Source of the DNA: Mnemiopsis leidyi | Taxonomy: Eukaryota; Ctenophora; Tentaculata; Lobata; Bolinopsidae | Direction: 5' to 3' | Assembly: GCA_000226015.1 (NCBI GenBank) | Contig: JH155504.1 | Location: 72,361-94,040 of the forward strand | Length of the DNA: 21,680 nucleotides | Part shown: positions 1 to 12,300 of the stretch, piece after piece | How positions within the stretch are numbered: the stretch's first letter is position 1 | Layout of the letters: each line of letters starts with the position of its first letter | The notes under the pieces: generated by a model | Told to the model about the DNA's origin: nothing | What the model saw: the letters and a program-made list of their open reading frames with translations, nothing else | Databases searched by the model: none | Position numbers and translations under genes: made by a program

Positions 1-719
1 AATAAATATAGGTGGCCAGTGCTCCTTGCTTTTATCGTCGTCTTGTAATATAGATCCGAAATACGTATTGTTTCACGTAAATTAACGTTCGATGTTAATT
101 AAGTATATTAATGGACAATAAATTGTAACATTGTAACAACTGCAAGCGGTCAAACTCCAAATACCAACACTCCGAAAAACCTTGCGAACTTTTGTTTTCG
201 CAAACCTTGCAAACTTAATGACATGATGATTACAATCGATTACATTATAGAAAAGTACCAATTTGTGCAAGAGCTTTATAGTTTTAATTTTATACGCGGA
301 TTGCAGAATGCAGCGGGGTTGCATACGGCATATAGCTGCATACCTAATTAGATAGCAAAATGCCTTCAGTCCTTAGTCGTATCAAATATTTTCATGTTTC
401 TGTGCATCAACGTACTAGGATGAGATCTAGTGATCTTTCTTTGATGATGTCATGCAATCAGATTTAGTTAAGGGCTGTCAGCTGCGTTTATAGGAAAGTA
501 GGAAGTAAATTCCAATATAAACGCATTATACCTTTGTTTTATTTCACGCGCGGCTTATTGGACCAAACTCATGAGTGTATTTTTGCTTCCCTCTATATGT
601 CTAGGTTTTAGTTTCACCTTTGTGCTAGTCGCTATGTTAAAGGCACTAGTTAAGTTGTTTGACTGTAAGCTAATCTTGGCGTATATATAGTCTATGCAGT
701 ATACACTGCACACTGCAGT
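1..719. other. intergenic, no gene seen
   Basis: The stretch is A+T-rich with many stops in all frames. The longest open frame (82-324, minus) is short and resembles nothing I know. A TATA-like GTATATATAG at about 681-690 precedes short palindromes containing CTGCAG, but no coding exon follows that I can support. Confidence 0.5.
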
Positions 720-813
720 TAGCAAACTTAGTTAAGTAGTTATTTCGTTATTTCATTATAGTACTATAGTACGCTATCCTTCTCTAGTCTTAGCAAACTT
801 AGTTAAGTAGTTA
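720..813 (+). repeat. 23-bp exact direct repeat, spacing 71 bp
   Basis: The same 23 bases, starting TAGCAAACTTAG, occur at 720-742 and again at 791-813. The first copy ends the downstream flank of the TATA-like stretch near 681. Nothing else in the surroundings indicates a function; a local tandem duplication with divergence between the copies is the simplest reading. Confidence 0.8.
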
Positions 814-1427
814 GCCAGTTATAGTTCATTTATATAGGACTATAGTGTGTGTACGGTAGCTTTCTCTTTAAGAGCGTTCAACTGCACTGGTGTAGTTCCA
901 TTTGGAAAATGGCGCAATCATTGATTGTATACGCTAATTAAACAGCGTAGACTCAAGGTTACTTGCACGTGCATAGTGCGATTACAACATTAATTGCACG
1001 AGGCGATGCTGAGTGCAAATTAATGCTATGATCAAGGCAAAGCCATACTACTAATTAGCTTAACTTTAACCCTAGTTCTAATTCATAAATGGTTATGGTC
1101 AGTAACTCAGTAAGTATAAACCTTGAATGATCTCTTATCCTATAATCCACTTTCCAGATTCCAAACGTCCGCCCGCGGTCTTAATTGTTAAATCGCAGCA
1201 CATCAAATCCGAATTTGTATTAGCGGCTGTCCACGAGTTGATTTTGGTTCCGAATTTATCATTAGATCCGCAGCGGTCTTTAAAATAACACCTTGCTCTA
1301 CTGCTCTACTGCACCTGCTCTACTTTACCTGGGGCATCTTGTATGATCCGAGGTCGACTATATAATTGCCTGCCGACTATATAGTAGAGTCTCTTACTTC
1401 TTTTGTAAGACTAAAATAATCAAAAAA

Positions 1428-1910
1428 AGATCTATTTTCAATGAGGCCGCGTATAATATACATTTCAACCTGTTTCTAAATTGCTCTATTGAGCTATTGG
1501 TGCCGCTCATTTTCGCTTTGTGTATCTAACAGGCACCCCGTCATCCAGCCGGTTTATCATGACTCCCTCTCCATTATCCGTCCACTCTTTTCCGTCTAAT
1601 TCCTTCTCTCCCAACTCCTCCCCTTCTCTCCTCCTACAGCCTTTCTCCTTCCTCCCTTAACAAGTTAACAACCCTTTTCGTTCCTCTATCCCCCGTTATC
1701 CGACTGCCCTTCCCCTTCTTTCTCCTTCCATCTCCCCCAACGTTTCTCTTTCATCAATCCTCTCTCCGCTTCCACCCGTCTCCCTCCATCCTTCTAATAC
1801 CTCTCCCTCACATCAAAAACCGAAACACTGCCTTTTCTTGTCAGAAGATACATTAAGATTAATTTTTGATGTGGCCGCGTTACATACGTTTCAACCTGTT
1901 TAAACCTTTG
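1428..1910. repeat. direct repeat of about 35 bp flanking a long pyrimidine tract
   Basis: A segment around 1441-1475 (GAGGCCGCGTATAATATACA then TTTCAACCTG) recurs in diverged form at about 1868-1902 (GTGGCCGCGTTACATACG then TTTCAACCTG). Between them, 1556-1815 is overwhelmingly C and T on the plus strand. The arrangement suggests a repeat unit about 427 bp long, or a repeat element whose interior is a pyrimidine tract. No open frame of interest is present. Confidence 0.55.
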
Positions 1911-1939
1911 ATAGAATTCCTATTCCTCTATTGTTGCCC

Positions 1940-2780
1940 TATACTGTACTTCAGTTTCTACAATCTGTGTAGAGAATGTTGGAGAATGTGAGAATGTGTA
2001 CTGTTGTCTGCCATGTTGTGTCGCTTAGTTTCAATGCTGATTGTTATAATTTTACGTTCATGAACGAAAGCTTCACAATATGGCCTCTTGAGAGTTTTTG
2101 CTAGGTCATGATTTAATTCCCGAATTTTTGTCGGCCCGCTTTATTTTCCCTATTCAATATTTACTAAGAACTCATGTTTTACATTTACTTTACATATTGT
2201 GCGTGACTTCGTATAAAACTTTTATATATAGAGAATTGAATTACTCGCAGGATTAACACCGAACTTTTACAAGATTCACAAAATCATATTAACAAAGTAT
2301 AATATTGAATCTAAATAAAGTTGCGTTACGAATGATAAGATTGCATACTGATATCTCAGTGAGCGAGTGATGCACACAACTTTGAGTAAACTCATGCTGA
2401 TTACTAATATACAGTACATAGAGGTGGGTAACGTTAGTAAGCTTGTCCTCTTGCAATGCTCCATTGCACAAATCAATCTGCACTTTTCATCGAGTGATGC
2501 AGAGTCACCTAAACATTTAAATGTTGGCAATTAAAAACTGTCAAACAATGCTTAAAACCGTGAACATGCAGAAAAGCAATATATAAAAGAGTGCATGCAG
2601 AAAAAGCGTGGGATATAAATGAAATAGTGGCTTACAAAAATTATTAAATGTTTTTATAAAGCTCATGCATATCAATAACTTACTTTTAATTATCACTCTT
2701 ATAGTCATAATTTGAACTTATAGTATCAACCATTATATACAGATACTAAAGCAAAATATGGCTTAATTATTTTTGTGTTC
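1940..2780. other. intergenic, no supported gene
   Basis: The region is A+T-rich. On the minus strand, about 2400-2510 follows a good acceptor-like TTTAG and is open in two frames, but neither translation is recognisable and no partner exon is visible. I therefore do not call a gene. Confidence 0.4.
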
Positions 2781-2817
2781 AAAAAATCATGCGATCTCCA
2801 ATTTTCTTTCCCAACCT

Positions 2818-3045
2818 TATATCAGGCTCTGCACTACCGCGGGTCCACCCTCTTCTCCCCTTTCTCTCCTCTTTTTACTCTCCTTTCTCACCTTTCTTTT
2901 CCCTACACTCCTCTTTCCTCTTTCCTCCCCTGACCCTCTTTCCTCCCTCACTCTCCCTTCTCCACCCTCCATTCTTAACTCTTCCCACTCCACTCTGTCT
3001 GCTGATCTCCTCTCTCCAGATCACTCTCTCCTCTCTCCCCTATGC
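2818..3045 (+). repeat. homopyrimidine (C/T) tract, second copy type
   Basis: For about 200 bases the plus strand is nearly all C and T, for example CTCTCCTCTTTTTACTCTCC. Apparent open frames across it (Ser/Leu/Pro/Phe-rich) are composition artefacts. Such tracts can form triplex DNA in vitro; whether it does anything here is unknown. Confidence 0.75.
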
Positions 3046-3049
3046 GATT

Positions 3050-4440
3050 GCTTCATGGCATGGTTTGGACCTTTATTATAGTGCTATTAATGCTTACCAC
3101 ACTCACTTATACAGAAAATTAAATCTTTTTATTTTGATTGGATTTTATTGCGGAGGGGACCTTTTTTGGTCCTCAATTTGAGCAAGCTCTACTCCCAGAG
3201 GTATGCACTGATCGGTAAAGGTTGTGATATGTTGTGGTATGGCTGAAGTATTTTAACTGCGAAACACATGATGTGTACGAAGCAGATATTTAAGCCGACA
3301 CGATTTTTGTTTTAGAGTTTTAGACTCTGAATGTTTCAACCCAGCTGGTGTCGCGATCCTGAATAAGATAATAACCATATCTCTAATGCCCAATTATGAA
3401 ACATATACCACTCGATCGAGTTATGGCTCAAAACTCGCAAACTCCATTACTATTTCAAGAACACCTGGTATCCCTCAACCAGACTGCACATATATAGGGG
3501 TCTAAAGGGGTACCACAATCTACTATCTCTCTTTGCCGCTAGTATAAGTAGGGGCGCCAAGCGCCAAAATTGAAATATATTGTTGCTCTTCTAATGGCAT
3601 TTGTTGAGTGCGAAATTGCCTAAAACCCACACTCATGGAAAATGAACTGATTGGCGCTTACTATATATACTACTATATACTAGACTATATAGAGCTGATA
3701 ATAAACATTCCATGCGATGGTGACCTCAACCAGCCGCACTCTGCAGGGGGATGAGGTTACAAACTCTGTCTATTTTCGTTTCATCCCCTAATTTGTAGAC
3801 TCTTAAGCTGAGTGTTGCTCCGTCTGCTGTTTTACCGGTTCTGCACTGAATGTATATCATATGTATTCTCCATGTATTACACAGCTGTCTATATACTTAT
3901 ATAGATTTGTTTATGGAACTAATACGATTTGTACATTGATACTGATCGTTCGTCCCAACGTAATTTGGGTAATCTTTTACCCACTATGCCACGATCTAGA
4001 GCTCTCTTGTCTTATTTGTAATGCTTCCTTCTGTTTAATGTATATTACACAAGCAAGCAAGATCGATGTGCAGCTTGCTTGCTAAATACTATCTTTCTGA
4101 ATTCGCTTCGATGTACGTAATGTGTAGCTTCACTGTCAGTGTATTTCAATAACCTGCTTTAAGCACGGTTTGACTCCGTGTTGCACGATATCAATTTTCT
4201 GCGTTGTGCTTGACGTTGCCTTAACTGCTGCAGATTCATGCAGTTTGCATAAATCACGATTTAGCTAATTGTTGGATGCTGATGGGATTACAATCAATTT
4301 TGTGCTCTGTACTTGTTGCCATATAGAGTTTTTACAGTGAGGTGAACAATTATGCTTTAAAAAGTTTTTTTAGGAGAGACTGGTTCTACATAAAAAACCC
4401 ACAAGAGGATAGCATCAAATGGTGCTATGCCTGTTTTCTA
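3050..4440. other. intergenic with palindromic TATA-like motifs, no gene seen
   Basis: Several short CTATATAG-type palindromes occur at about 3660-3695. Open frames are short and unremarkable. A small hairpin at 4053-4082 is listed separately. Confidence 0.4.
4053..4082. repeat. 9-bp perfect inverted repeat (hairpin)
   Basis: GCAAGCAAG at 4053-4061 is complementary to CTTGCTTGC at 4074-4082, with a 12-nt loop. There is no T run after it and the context is eukaryotic, so it is not called a terminator. Confidence 0.6.
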
Positions 4441-4575
4441 AGGAGCTGAGTGAGAGGGGGATATGAGAGAGGAAAATAAAGTGAGATATAGGATGAAGGA
4501 TGAGGGGAGTTATGTGAAAGGTTGCCGAAGAGACAGGAGAAAGACACTTTTGGAATGAGAGTAATGGAAAAATTC
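4440..4575 (+). repeat. purine-rich (A/G) tract
   Basis: The plus strand is strongly enriched in A and G (GAGAGGGGGATATGAGAGAG and similar). It resembles the two C/T tracts at 1556-1815 and 2818-3045 read on the other strand. No gene is visible. Confidence 0.5.
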
Positions 4576-4579
4576 TGGT

Positions 4580-7244
4580 CAAATCCTTTTTATGGTTTGA
4601 AACGCCTAAGTGGCTTTGAAACCTTACTTGCTGAGATCAAGTGTCTCTAATTCCGTGGTTAAGTATTCCTTTTGGTAGTTTCTTATAGTACACTCCCTTC
4701 ATAATGCCTATATATAGAAACCGCTAAAGCAAAAACTGCAGTACCTCGAGTACCGAAGCACTGACAACCGAATCTGCAGCTGACAGATAATCACTGTGTT
4801 GACAAGACACATGTTGTCGTTTTGTTGGTTGTACAGCTAGGGTTACAATGTGTATATATAGTTATACTAATGAACATATAGTATATGTGTAAACACGTAC
4901 TGCAGATTTATACAGCGCTTCAGGTATAATTGTGTGTATATACATAAGTACGCATATTACAGTATTATATGCATAGCATTTAGTTAACTTCAGTTTGGAT
5001 GCCTGCAGTGGGTAACATTTCGTAGTAAGCATCGATGTATCTGTTAATTGTATAATATATAATTGCTAAACGATGTTTAAGGTTTACCGTTATACATATA
5101 AGATTCTTTTTTTGAAGAATTTTTCTGCAGTGTTTATTCACTGCTATTGATTCTTAATTGTTCGTTGAAGAGAGCTTTCTCGTCAAATACAAAATGTACA
5201 GCTAACTTCCACACAAACAGTGCAACTATAAGTCATGGTTACATAAATCCCGTTATACGGGAAGTGCATAGATTAATCTGATGTTAATCTGAGATTACCT
5301 GCTGATGTTGAATATGAACGTATTGACTGTGTGAATTACATTGAACATAGTAAGTGAGGTGAATGACTGAATCGAGCGCTGCTGGGCAAATATTGACTTT
5401 CACGTGACTATAATTTCTGCTTTATTTGCTTTGTTTCAGAACAGTTTTTTTTGCTGAAGTAACCTACTTTTGGAATAAAGTCTTGTTACTGATCAAATAC
5501 CTACAAAATCGAGTTTTTTTCTTACAGACTCGACTATGATTCTTTGAATTTTGACATTCAGTAGTTGGTTGGTCGACGATATTTCGATATTTACCTAATT
5601 AATATTACTATTTATATGATTCATACATTTGAATATTACTTTTTGATTAATATACATAAAAATATAACAGAATCTAATTGTTCCCGGTCTACAAATAAAC
5701 TTACTCTGAACCTTTAAAAGCTTGATGCCACTTTTTGCACCTCAATAATCTTAAGTCATGTCACATAATTACTTACACCCGATTCGTCTCAGGCAAGGCT
5801 TCATATGAATGCTCTGTGCAGACCTGCTCTCAGTCGTTGTATTCACTTGCTTGCTTATGTAAACAGTACATATATCTCTATCTTGATGTACAGCAAAATT
5901 CTGACTTGATGATCACTTGTAAGATTTGTTGTTTGTAGTAGCAAATAAATCATGATTATTCAAAGCTTGTCAAAGTAAAGAAGCAGTTGCCTGGCAACAC
6001 GTATTATATATTTGCTGTAGTAGACAGATTCGCTACACCAGTACACTGCCATCTAAGCTCTAATAGCCTGTCATGCATCAATCTGTAAACTTTTCACCAT
6101 ACCCATGGACGGAGGCTGTGATTACGTTTCTCATTGCAACATTTTAGATTATCACATGCAATAAACTTTACGATTATCTGAAGGATTGTTTTATGGTTGT
6201 CTAGATGTTGTTTGTTTCATTTCCTTTGATAATAATCGTATAAGTAATCGTGTTATCGAATATTATACCTAGGTTCTATCTCGATGCAGTAGTTATAAAT
6301 GACTCATTGTAAATACATACTAGTTTTCCTATAGTTCAATGGAATTGGATTATACCAAACAACTTCAGTACTCTATCGAGCGTAAGATCTGTAAATATAT
6401 ATATATGACAGGCCTCTTTTTTGATTGTTACATATGCGATAAAAAGTGAATCATTGTTTAGTTGCAATTCCTTTGACATAATTTGTACGATCACTCAACA
6501 CGTTTCAAAACCTCGATCTGTAATACTTCATATTAGTCATGATAATAACGTAATAACGAGAAGAAATATTGCTAAGACGCTAAGTAAATCTCATTTTACA
6601 TGTTACGATCGGAATGTAGACGAAACGATTTGTATTGTGTAAATCAGAAATATCTTTTTGTCTAGTAGCATCGCGGAGATGCTTGGCATCTTGATAGGAA
6701 ATTCGTCTTATATATGAGTCCTTCAATACAACTGCATCTTATCAAAGACCATGACTATCATTTTGAAGAAATTTATATCTGAATATGATCTCTCATGCTC
6801 AATTATATCGGGTCGCCTGCCTATATGAGATCAAGAAGGAAATTGATTATAATTGTATAATTATGGAGGCAACATTTTCTGTGTTTGGAGCATGAGCAGT
6901 TCTATCCTACTTATAAGCATAAATATCATATACATGGCACCTTCTAAAAATTATACTGTTACGGTTGATTTTGCGACGCATGCATAACTTTGACCTACAA
7001 CGGTTCGAATTCTATAACCTCAAATGGGTCAAGAAACCCAACATTATATTGTTGATATTTTATTCCTGCTTAATTATTCTAAGTCGCGACAAAAAGGTTA
7101 GTGCTTTCTCCGACCATCTATTTTTAATTCCTGTTTAATTCCCAACATTAATGCGATCTGTGCTATGTATATCATCTAGCTACATTGCTTAGGGCCCTGT
7201 ATACTGCCGAGTGGACACCGTTAAGGCCAACACAACTGATCAGC
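4580..7244. other. upstream flank of the SIDT gene, no gene seen
   Basis: About 2.6 kb of A+T-rich sequence lie before the SIDT start codon. Short open frames at 5735-5938 and 6421-6642 have no recognisable content. The promoter and 5' UTR of the SIDT gene must lie here, but no core promoter element stands out enough to call. Confidence 0.4.
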
Positions 7245-9359
7245 ATGAGGTTACTGGTGTTAGTGCTGATTCTCATTTCCTCCTCAACGGCTGGACCTAC
7301 ATCGTGGGATGGAGACATTACCGAGGAGTCCAGAACGGCCGAGGTCGATGCAACGATAACGGTAAGATACTAAGATACTTAACTCGTTCTAAAAATCAAA
7401 GTATGGAAAACATAATTATCGATTTATTAATGCATGTATGAACAAATTTTTGAAATTTGCTTAGAGGTAAGACATATATTCTGGTCAACTTTTCACCGGA
7501 CTATTTTATCTAGTTTAAACCAGACAGGAAAACTAGTTTTCACCAGCAGACATGAGAACAGGTCGAGCTGAGTAATACACAACGTTGAGGAGTTATAGAA
7601 CATTTCCATAACATCTTCGGTAACATCCTCAATAATAATTTATTAACCTACACCGAGCTTAGTTTCCTTTCAATGTTCAGGGTGTAGCGACGGATGAGAC
7701 TGCCGTGTTTAAAGTCACTAGTAGTTGTACGAATGATGTTGAGGCCACTGAAACGTATCTGCAATTGAAGCTCTTCGATACGAGGTTTTTAGATAAGATT
7801 GTAAATCGATTTTTAAAATCACAGTGATAGCTATTCTATTTTACCATGATTTATTTGTCAATTGTTTGATGAATTTGACTTGCGTATGAAAAACTGCCTT
7901 GCAACTGATTGAAAAAGGATATAATTACGAAAATATAACGAACGAAAGATAATCTAATTTCTCTCAATTTAGATATGATCTAATTTTAATTCAAAAAGAA
8001 AATAACATGAAAATATCTTCTTTTTATTAATGTTATAGAAACTCCTAAACAGATTTTATTATATGACTATCAGTGTATAATTATCAACGTAATTCAACCT
8101 AACGAAGACAATTTCAGCACATTAATGACGGTTATATATAAAGACTTGAAATGTGATGAAGGAAAAACGATTCAGTTTTCCAAGCCCTTCGAACCTAAGA
8201 ATTCATATAAATTCCAGGCATATGGGGAATCTGGTACAAAGTTCTCTATCGAGGTAATTTTAATACGATCAACTCTGATTTATTATAATTTATTTGATTT
8301 TAAACTCTTAAAATTAATTTTGTAATGACTTGTGTCTTCATAGATTGCTATAATATAATCATACTACCTTACTTTACTCTTCCAAGTTTATTTCAAAATA
8401 CATCGTAATTGTACTAGCTGATTTGATCAGTATGAGTATGTTATAAAATGATTTACACTATTTGAGTACTTGATCTAACATATATCAATTAGTACGAGCT
8501 TCTAGCTACAGATGTTGAGTTGGCAAGTCAAAAAGGTCAAACCAGTGATAAGGTGTCATACAAATCTATGGTGGTAAAAAGTTTCAAAGTAAGCGACGAC
8601 GATATCAAACCTACTAGTGATTGGAGGTTTGTATTTCAAAATAGTTAATTTCAATGTAATTAAACTTTACTTTTACACTTAACATATTAATTCCTTTATA
8701 AATCATTCTTGTTCAGAGTCTGAACGCAATTTTCTTATAAATTTGAAATTCCAATAGTTAAAGTTACAAACCATATTGGTGGAGAATCCTTTGTCTTACT
8801 AAATTGTTCTCATAATTTCAGTTACATACAAATATCGGTTGAATCGGATGATCAGTTCTTCGACCCGACAAAGACGGAAACTCTTGACAACAGACTGGTA
8901 GCTCGACTGATGGTGACGAACAATAGCGCCAACCTGCAAAGTTTCTACACCAACCCTAACGCTGCTCTGGACAATGCACTTAGACTGAGTGAGCTTTCTG
9001 TTTATAGTTTATTAGTTTTTTTCTTTCTTGTTTAGTTTTTATTTTAGCCAAAAAAATAGGAGATTATATGACTTTTAATGCTTTGATTCATTTTAAAACT
9101 AGAAGAATCATTGTAATCATGAAACCAGTATAAGATTGATGGCGATTTTTGTGTGGTGCAGTTAATAAAAAATAGCTATCGAAAGCATGATTCAGATGAG
9201 GAAACGCCGTAATGGTTTACTGATCAACAAACAACAAATGAAACCTTATTATAACTCATCCACAGGCTTCTCTACCTTTGGAATGATAACACTGTCGGAA
9301 GCCTCTGTTCCTAAACTTGGTAGCGGTGAATGGATCATTGCTGTGGTAATGGATGATAG
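7245..9359 (+). CDS. sidt: SIDT exons 1-6: signal peptide and N-terminal ectodomain
   Basis: The ATG at 7245 is followed by a clear signal peptide (MRLLVLVLILISSSTAG), which is why I chose it; no ATG lies upstream in that open frame. Residues 18 to about 271 are soluble and hydrophilic and correspond to the SID1 extracellular or luminal domain, the most divergent part of the family. The first three exons are joined in phase 0; later splits fall at Ser184, Ser240 and Arg271. Exon 2 ends at a GTAAAT donor (7801). For exon 3 I prefer the acceptor before 8074, because a CTAAAC branch-like motif and a T-rich stretch precede it; the CAG before 8053 is also in phase. Exon 4 contains an internal GTAAGC (8590) that would put the next exon out of frame, so I rejected it as the donor. 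An N-X-S glycosylation site (NNS) lies in exon 5. Confidence 0.85.
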
Positions 9360-12300
9360 GTAATTAGTCATAATCTAACCGCTTGTACCCTTATCATGAA
9401 TGTTCATTAAATGTTCGTGGCTGAGTGGCACAGAGCATAGAGCATCGTACTAGCATTAGGGAGGTCCCGGGATCGAATCTCTGTGCTGCCCAGCCATGGG
9501 ATGAGCTTCTTCGACACTCTGCTATGGGCTCCGTTGGGTCTATATCTACGTAGCCCCCCGGTCGACTCAGCCAAATGAATGGGAAACCGTGATCGAGGGT
9601 TAAATGTAGTAGCAAAGCCTCGGGTGAATACTCGGGTGGCACAAACTACCTGAAACGTCGCTGGCCTTAAAATCATATCCTTCGGCTCCTGTCATTGGCT
9701 GATTACATTGCTACCACATGGCTGTTGGATACACCGAAGTAAAATAAGTGTTAAATAGTTGGATGTGTTCTCTAAATTATTCTTTCAATATCAACTCTAC
9801 ATATCAACATTTTATGATCAATGTTCAATTTTTGTCCACAGGTTCGGAGATCCGGGAATAGAAAAAGATATTGATATAACTGTGACGGTACGAACTGATT
9901 ACCAGTATGCAAAAGAGATAGGAATCTTGTTTGCCGTCTCTCTTCTGGGAATAATCATTCCTTTCTTGGCAAGGGCTATTTTCGATGTTGAAAATACGAA
10001 CTTTGAAGGCTTGAAATTAAAACACTGGTAAGAGTTTAACCGCTTAAGTTTTTCTCGGACGCTAAACGTATAAGCAGATCTACCGTATGTTAAACAGCAT
10101 TATAGCTTCATGAACTGAAGCGATGAAGTGGTGAATCTGTTATATCACTGGATTTGGATATCAAATTAATTCTTTTTACTTTGCTACAAAATGTATATTG
10201 TATGCTAGTAAACTAGTAAAGTTTAGATTTTAGAAGGTGTTTATACCTCATGATATGCCAACTTGAAAAACTTTTGTATCATTAACTAGTTAAACATTTT
10301 AAACTTTTGTGATTAATTAAACTTTTGTAATCAATTAAACTTTATAACACATTAAACTTTTGTATTCTAAGGCTGATAACAATCAAGAACTGGTTTTGGT
10401 CTGGTAACAAGGGGTTAACCTATCTAACACTGTTACTGGCTTGTCTTCTCATAGTCAGTGCTTTCCAAGTAAGTTGGTAGTGTCTACAAGGCATATGATA
10501 CTAATCAGTTTCAGTTAATAGAAAGGTATATGATATTTCCTTTTAGGTACTTTGACTATTGAAAATTTTCTTAATTGGAATTCACAATATGAGTCGAGAC
10601 CCAACTGTCATAACTTAATCTAAGTTTTCAATTTGACAGAAGCATGGTTTTGTCAATTTTCTCTGACTAGAAAGAAGATCGTGTTTATCAAATCTAGTTT
10701 TTTAACGTTCTCAATCAAAGGTTATTTTGTCTTGCGATACATAGCTGCAATTTAATCATCTTAATATATAACAGTATAAAACAGGTGGTTCACGCAAAGT
10801 ATGCCGACATGCAGGAGTCAGGTGATAGGGACATCTGCTTCTACAACGAAAAGTGTTTCAGACCATATTTGGGTAATATATATTGTTCACTAATTAGGTG
10901 TATTGACGGGATTTGGACTGTCTATTACTATCTTGATTATTGCAACCCCTCGATTTCACATAATAATCTAGGACAAAGTTTGAGCCTCTTAAATTCTCAG
11001 ATCACTACGATGTTTCTGTGAATGGTGTGGCTAGCAATCTACCGTTTATGGTTCATGGTGTGATTCTCGTACTCTACTTTTCCTTATCAGAGGCATACTG
11101 CCGTTCTAAGGGCCACGAAAAGTAAGATTTAAAATTTTATTACATCCTGTTTTATGTCTTCTTATTCCACTGTGAATAGTACTTGCATTAGAACTATTAA
11201 AATAATATAGGTGCAACCCATATTATCATACATTTTATGGGAGACGGGAGTTGTCGGGAATTTTCAAAAATATCAAAGCTTATTTGTTGATACTCATGGT
11301 TCTACAATTTTTGTTTTTAGAGCTGTTAATTTATGTCAAGTGAACCGCATGTAACTGCATTTGATTACCGAGAACTATATGAAGGACAAATAGATATCAA
11401 AAAATGATGAAAGATTGATAGGGTGGCCGACGTCATGCCCCAGAACATCGTGCCCCAGAGCACTGTAACCCAACTATTTGGGCCTGCACTGACGTCCTGC
11501 TTCACAACAGACAACTTCGTTAGGGTTAGGGTACGTGTTAGGGTTAGGGTTAGTGTTTTGGTCGCTGGGGCCAAATATGTGGAAAAAAAAATGGTGTGGG
11601 ACACGATGTTCTGGGGCAGGACGACGGGGACCATTGATAGACATGTCAAAATTTCCTCCCCAAAATTCTGACGTCCATTAATGATATGTAATTATTTACA
11701 CTAAAGATATGTGATTATTTACATTTAGGTACTTCGACTACTCTATCCCCTACTCATTTGGAATTGCTTTTATCTGCGAAGGATTTGGCTCTCTACTATA
11801 CCATATCTGTCCAAGTCAGATAATATTCCAGGTAATGTCAGCACATCATTTATCTGGAGAGATCATCGTCATACTTGTTTGCAGACAGAATAGAGAAAAG
11901 TATTTTGGGAAGGGGGCACAATTCGTTTTGAAAATCACGAAAATGCTCGCTTCGACGACTATATAATATGCATTGGAAGAACTAAAAGTTAACATATTTT
12001 TACAGACCCTAGTTAAGTTCGGTTTCACTATTACACGTAGCTGATTTTAAACTCATGCATCCATGCAGTTCGATACGTTGTTCATGTTCGTGATCTCCAT
12101 CATTATGATCATCTCCATCTTTGAGGGTTACTCTATCAGAGACAATGACCTAAAGTAGGTTTCTTTTTGATATAACTTTTAAAAGATTAATGCTATCTGA
12201 ATCATTCCTGATTTTCATTTTTTTGCTAGTGCTCTTTAAGATCAAACTTTATAATAGCAAACAAACTTATCGTTTAATAATCAATAATTTGTGACAATAT

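Noticed and set aside
2276..2530. Possible minus-strand exon after a TTTAG acceptor
   Set aside because: Two frames are open, neither is recognisable, and no second exon or start is visible.
2773..3181. Two overlapping plus-strand open frames of 102 and 130 codons
   Set aside because: They are produced by the C/T tract; the translations are low-complexity Ser/Leu/Pro/Phe with no family resemblance.
6995..7015. tRNA B box (GGTTCGAATTC)
   Set aside because: No A box or cloverleaf partner upstream at the right distance.
7185..7244. Upstream extension of the SIDT start
   Set aside because: The frame is open but begins without an ATG, and the signal peptide begins at the ATG at 7245.
8590..8600. 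Strong GTAAGC donor inside SIDT exon 4
   Set aside because: Using it gives a phase that runs into a stop soon after the exon 5 acceptor; the weaker GTTTGT at 8627 keeps the frame.
9394..9676. Two minus-strand open frames of 82 and 89 codons
   Set aside because: They run antisense through the SINE-like element and overlap each other in different frames; no recognisable protein.
11520..11555. A chromosome end
   Set aside because: Only six hexamers, two of them variant, enclosed in a transposon-like element with target duplication and in the middle of a gene.
11365..11671. Open frames on both strands with Thr-Leu and Arg-Val repeats
   Set aside because: They are translations of TTAGGG hexamers and inverted repeats in the MITE-like element.
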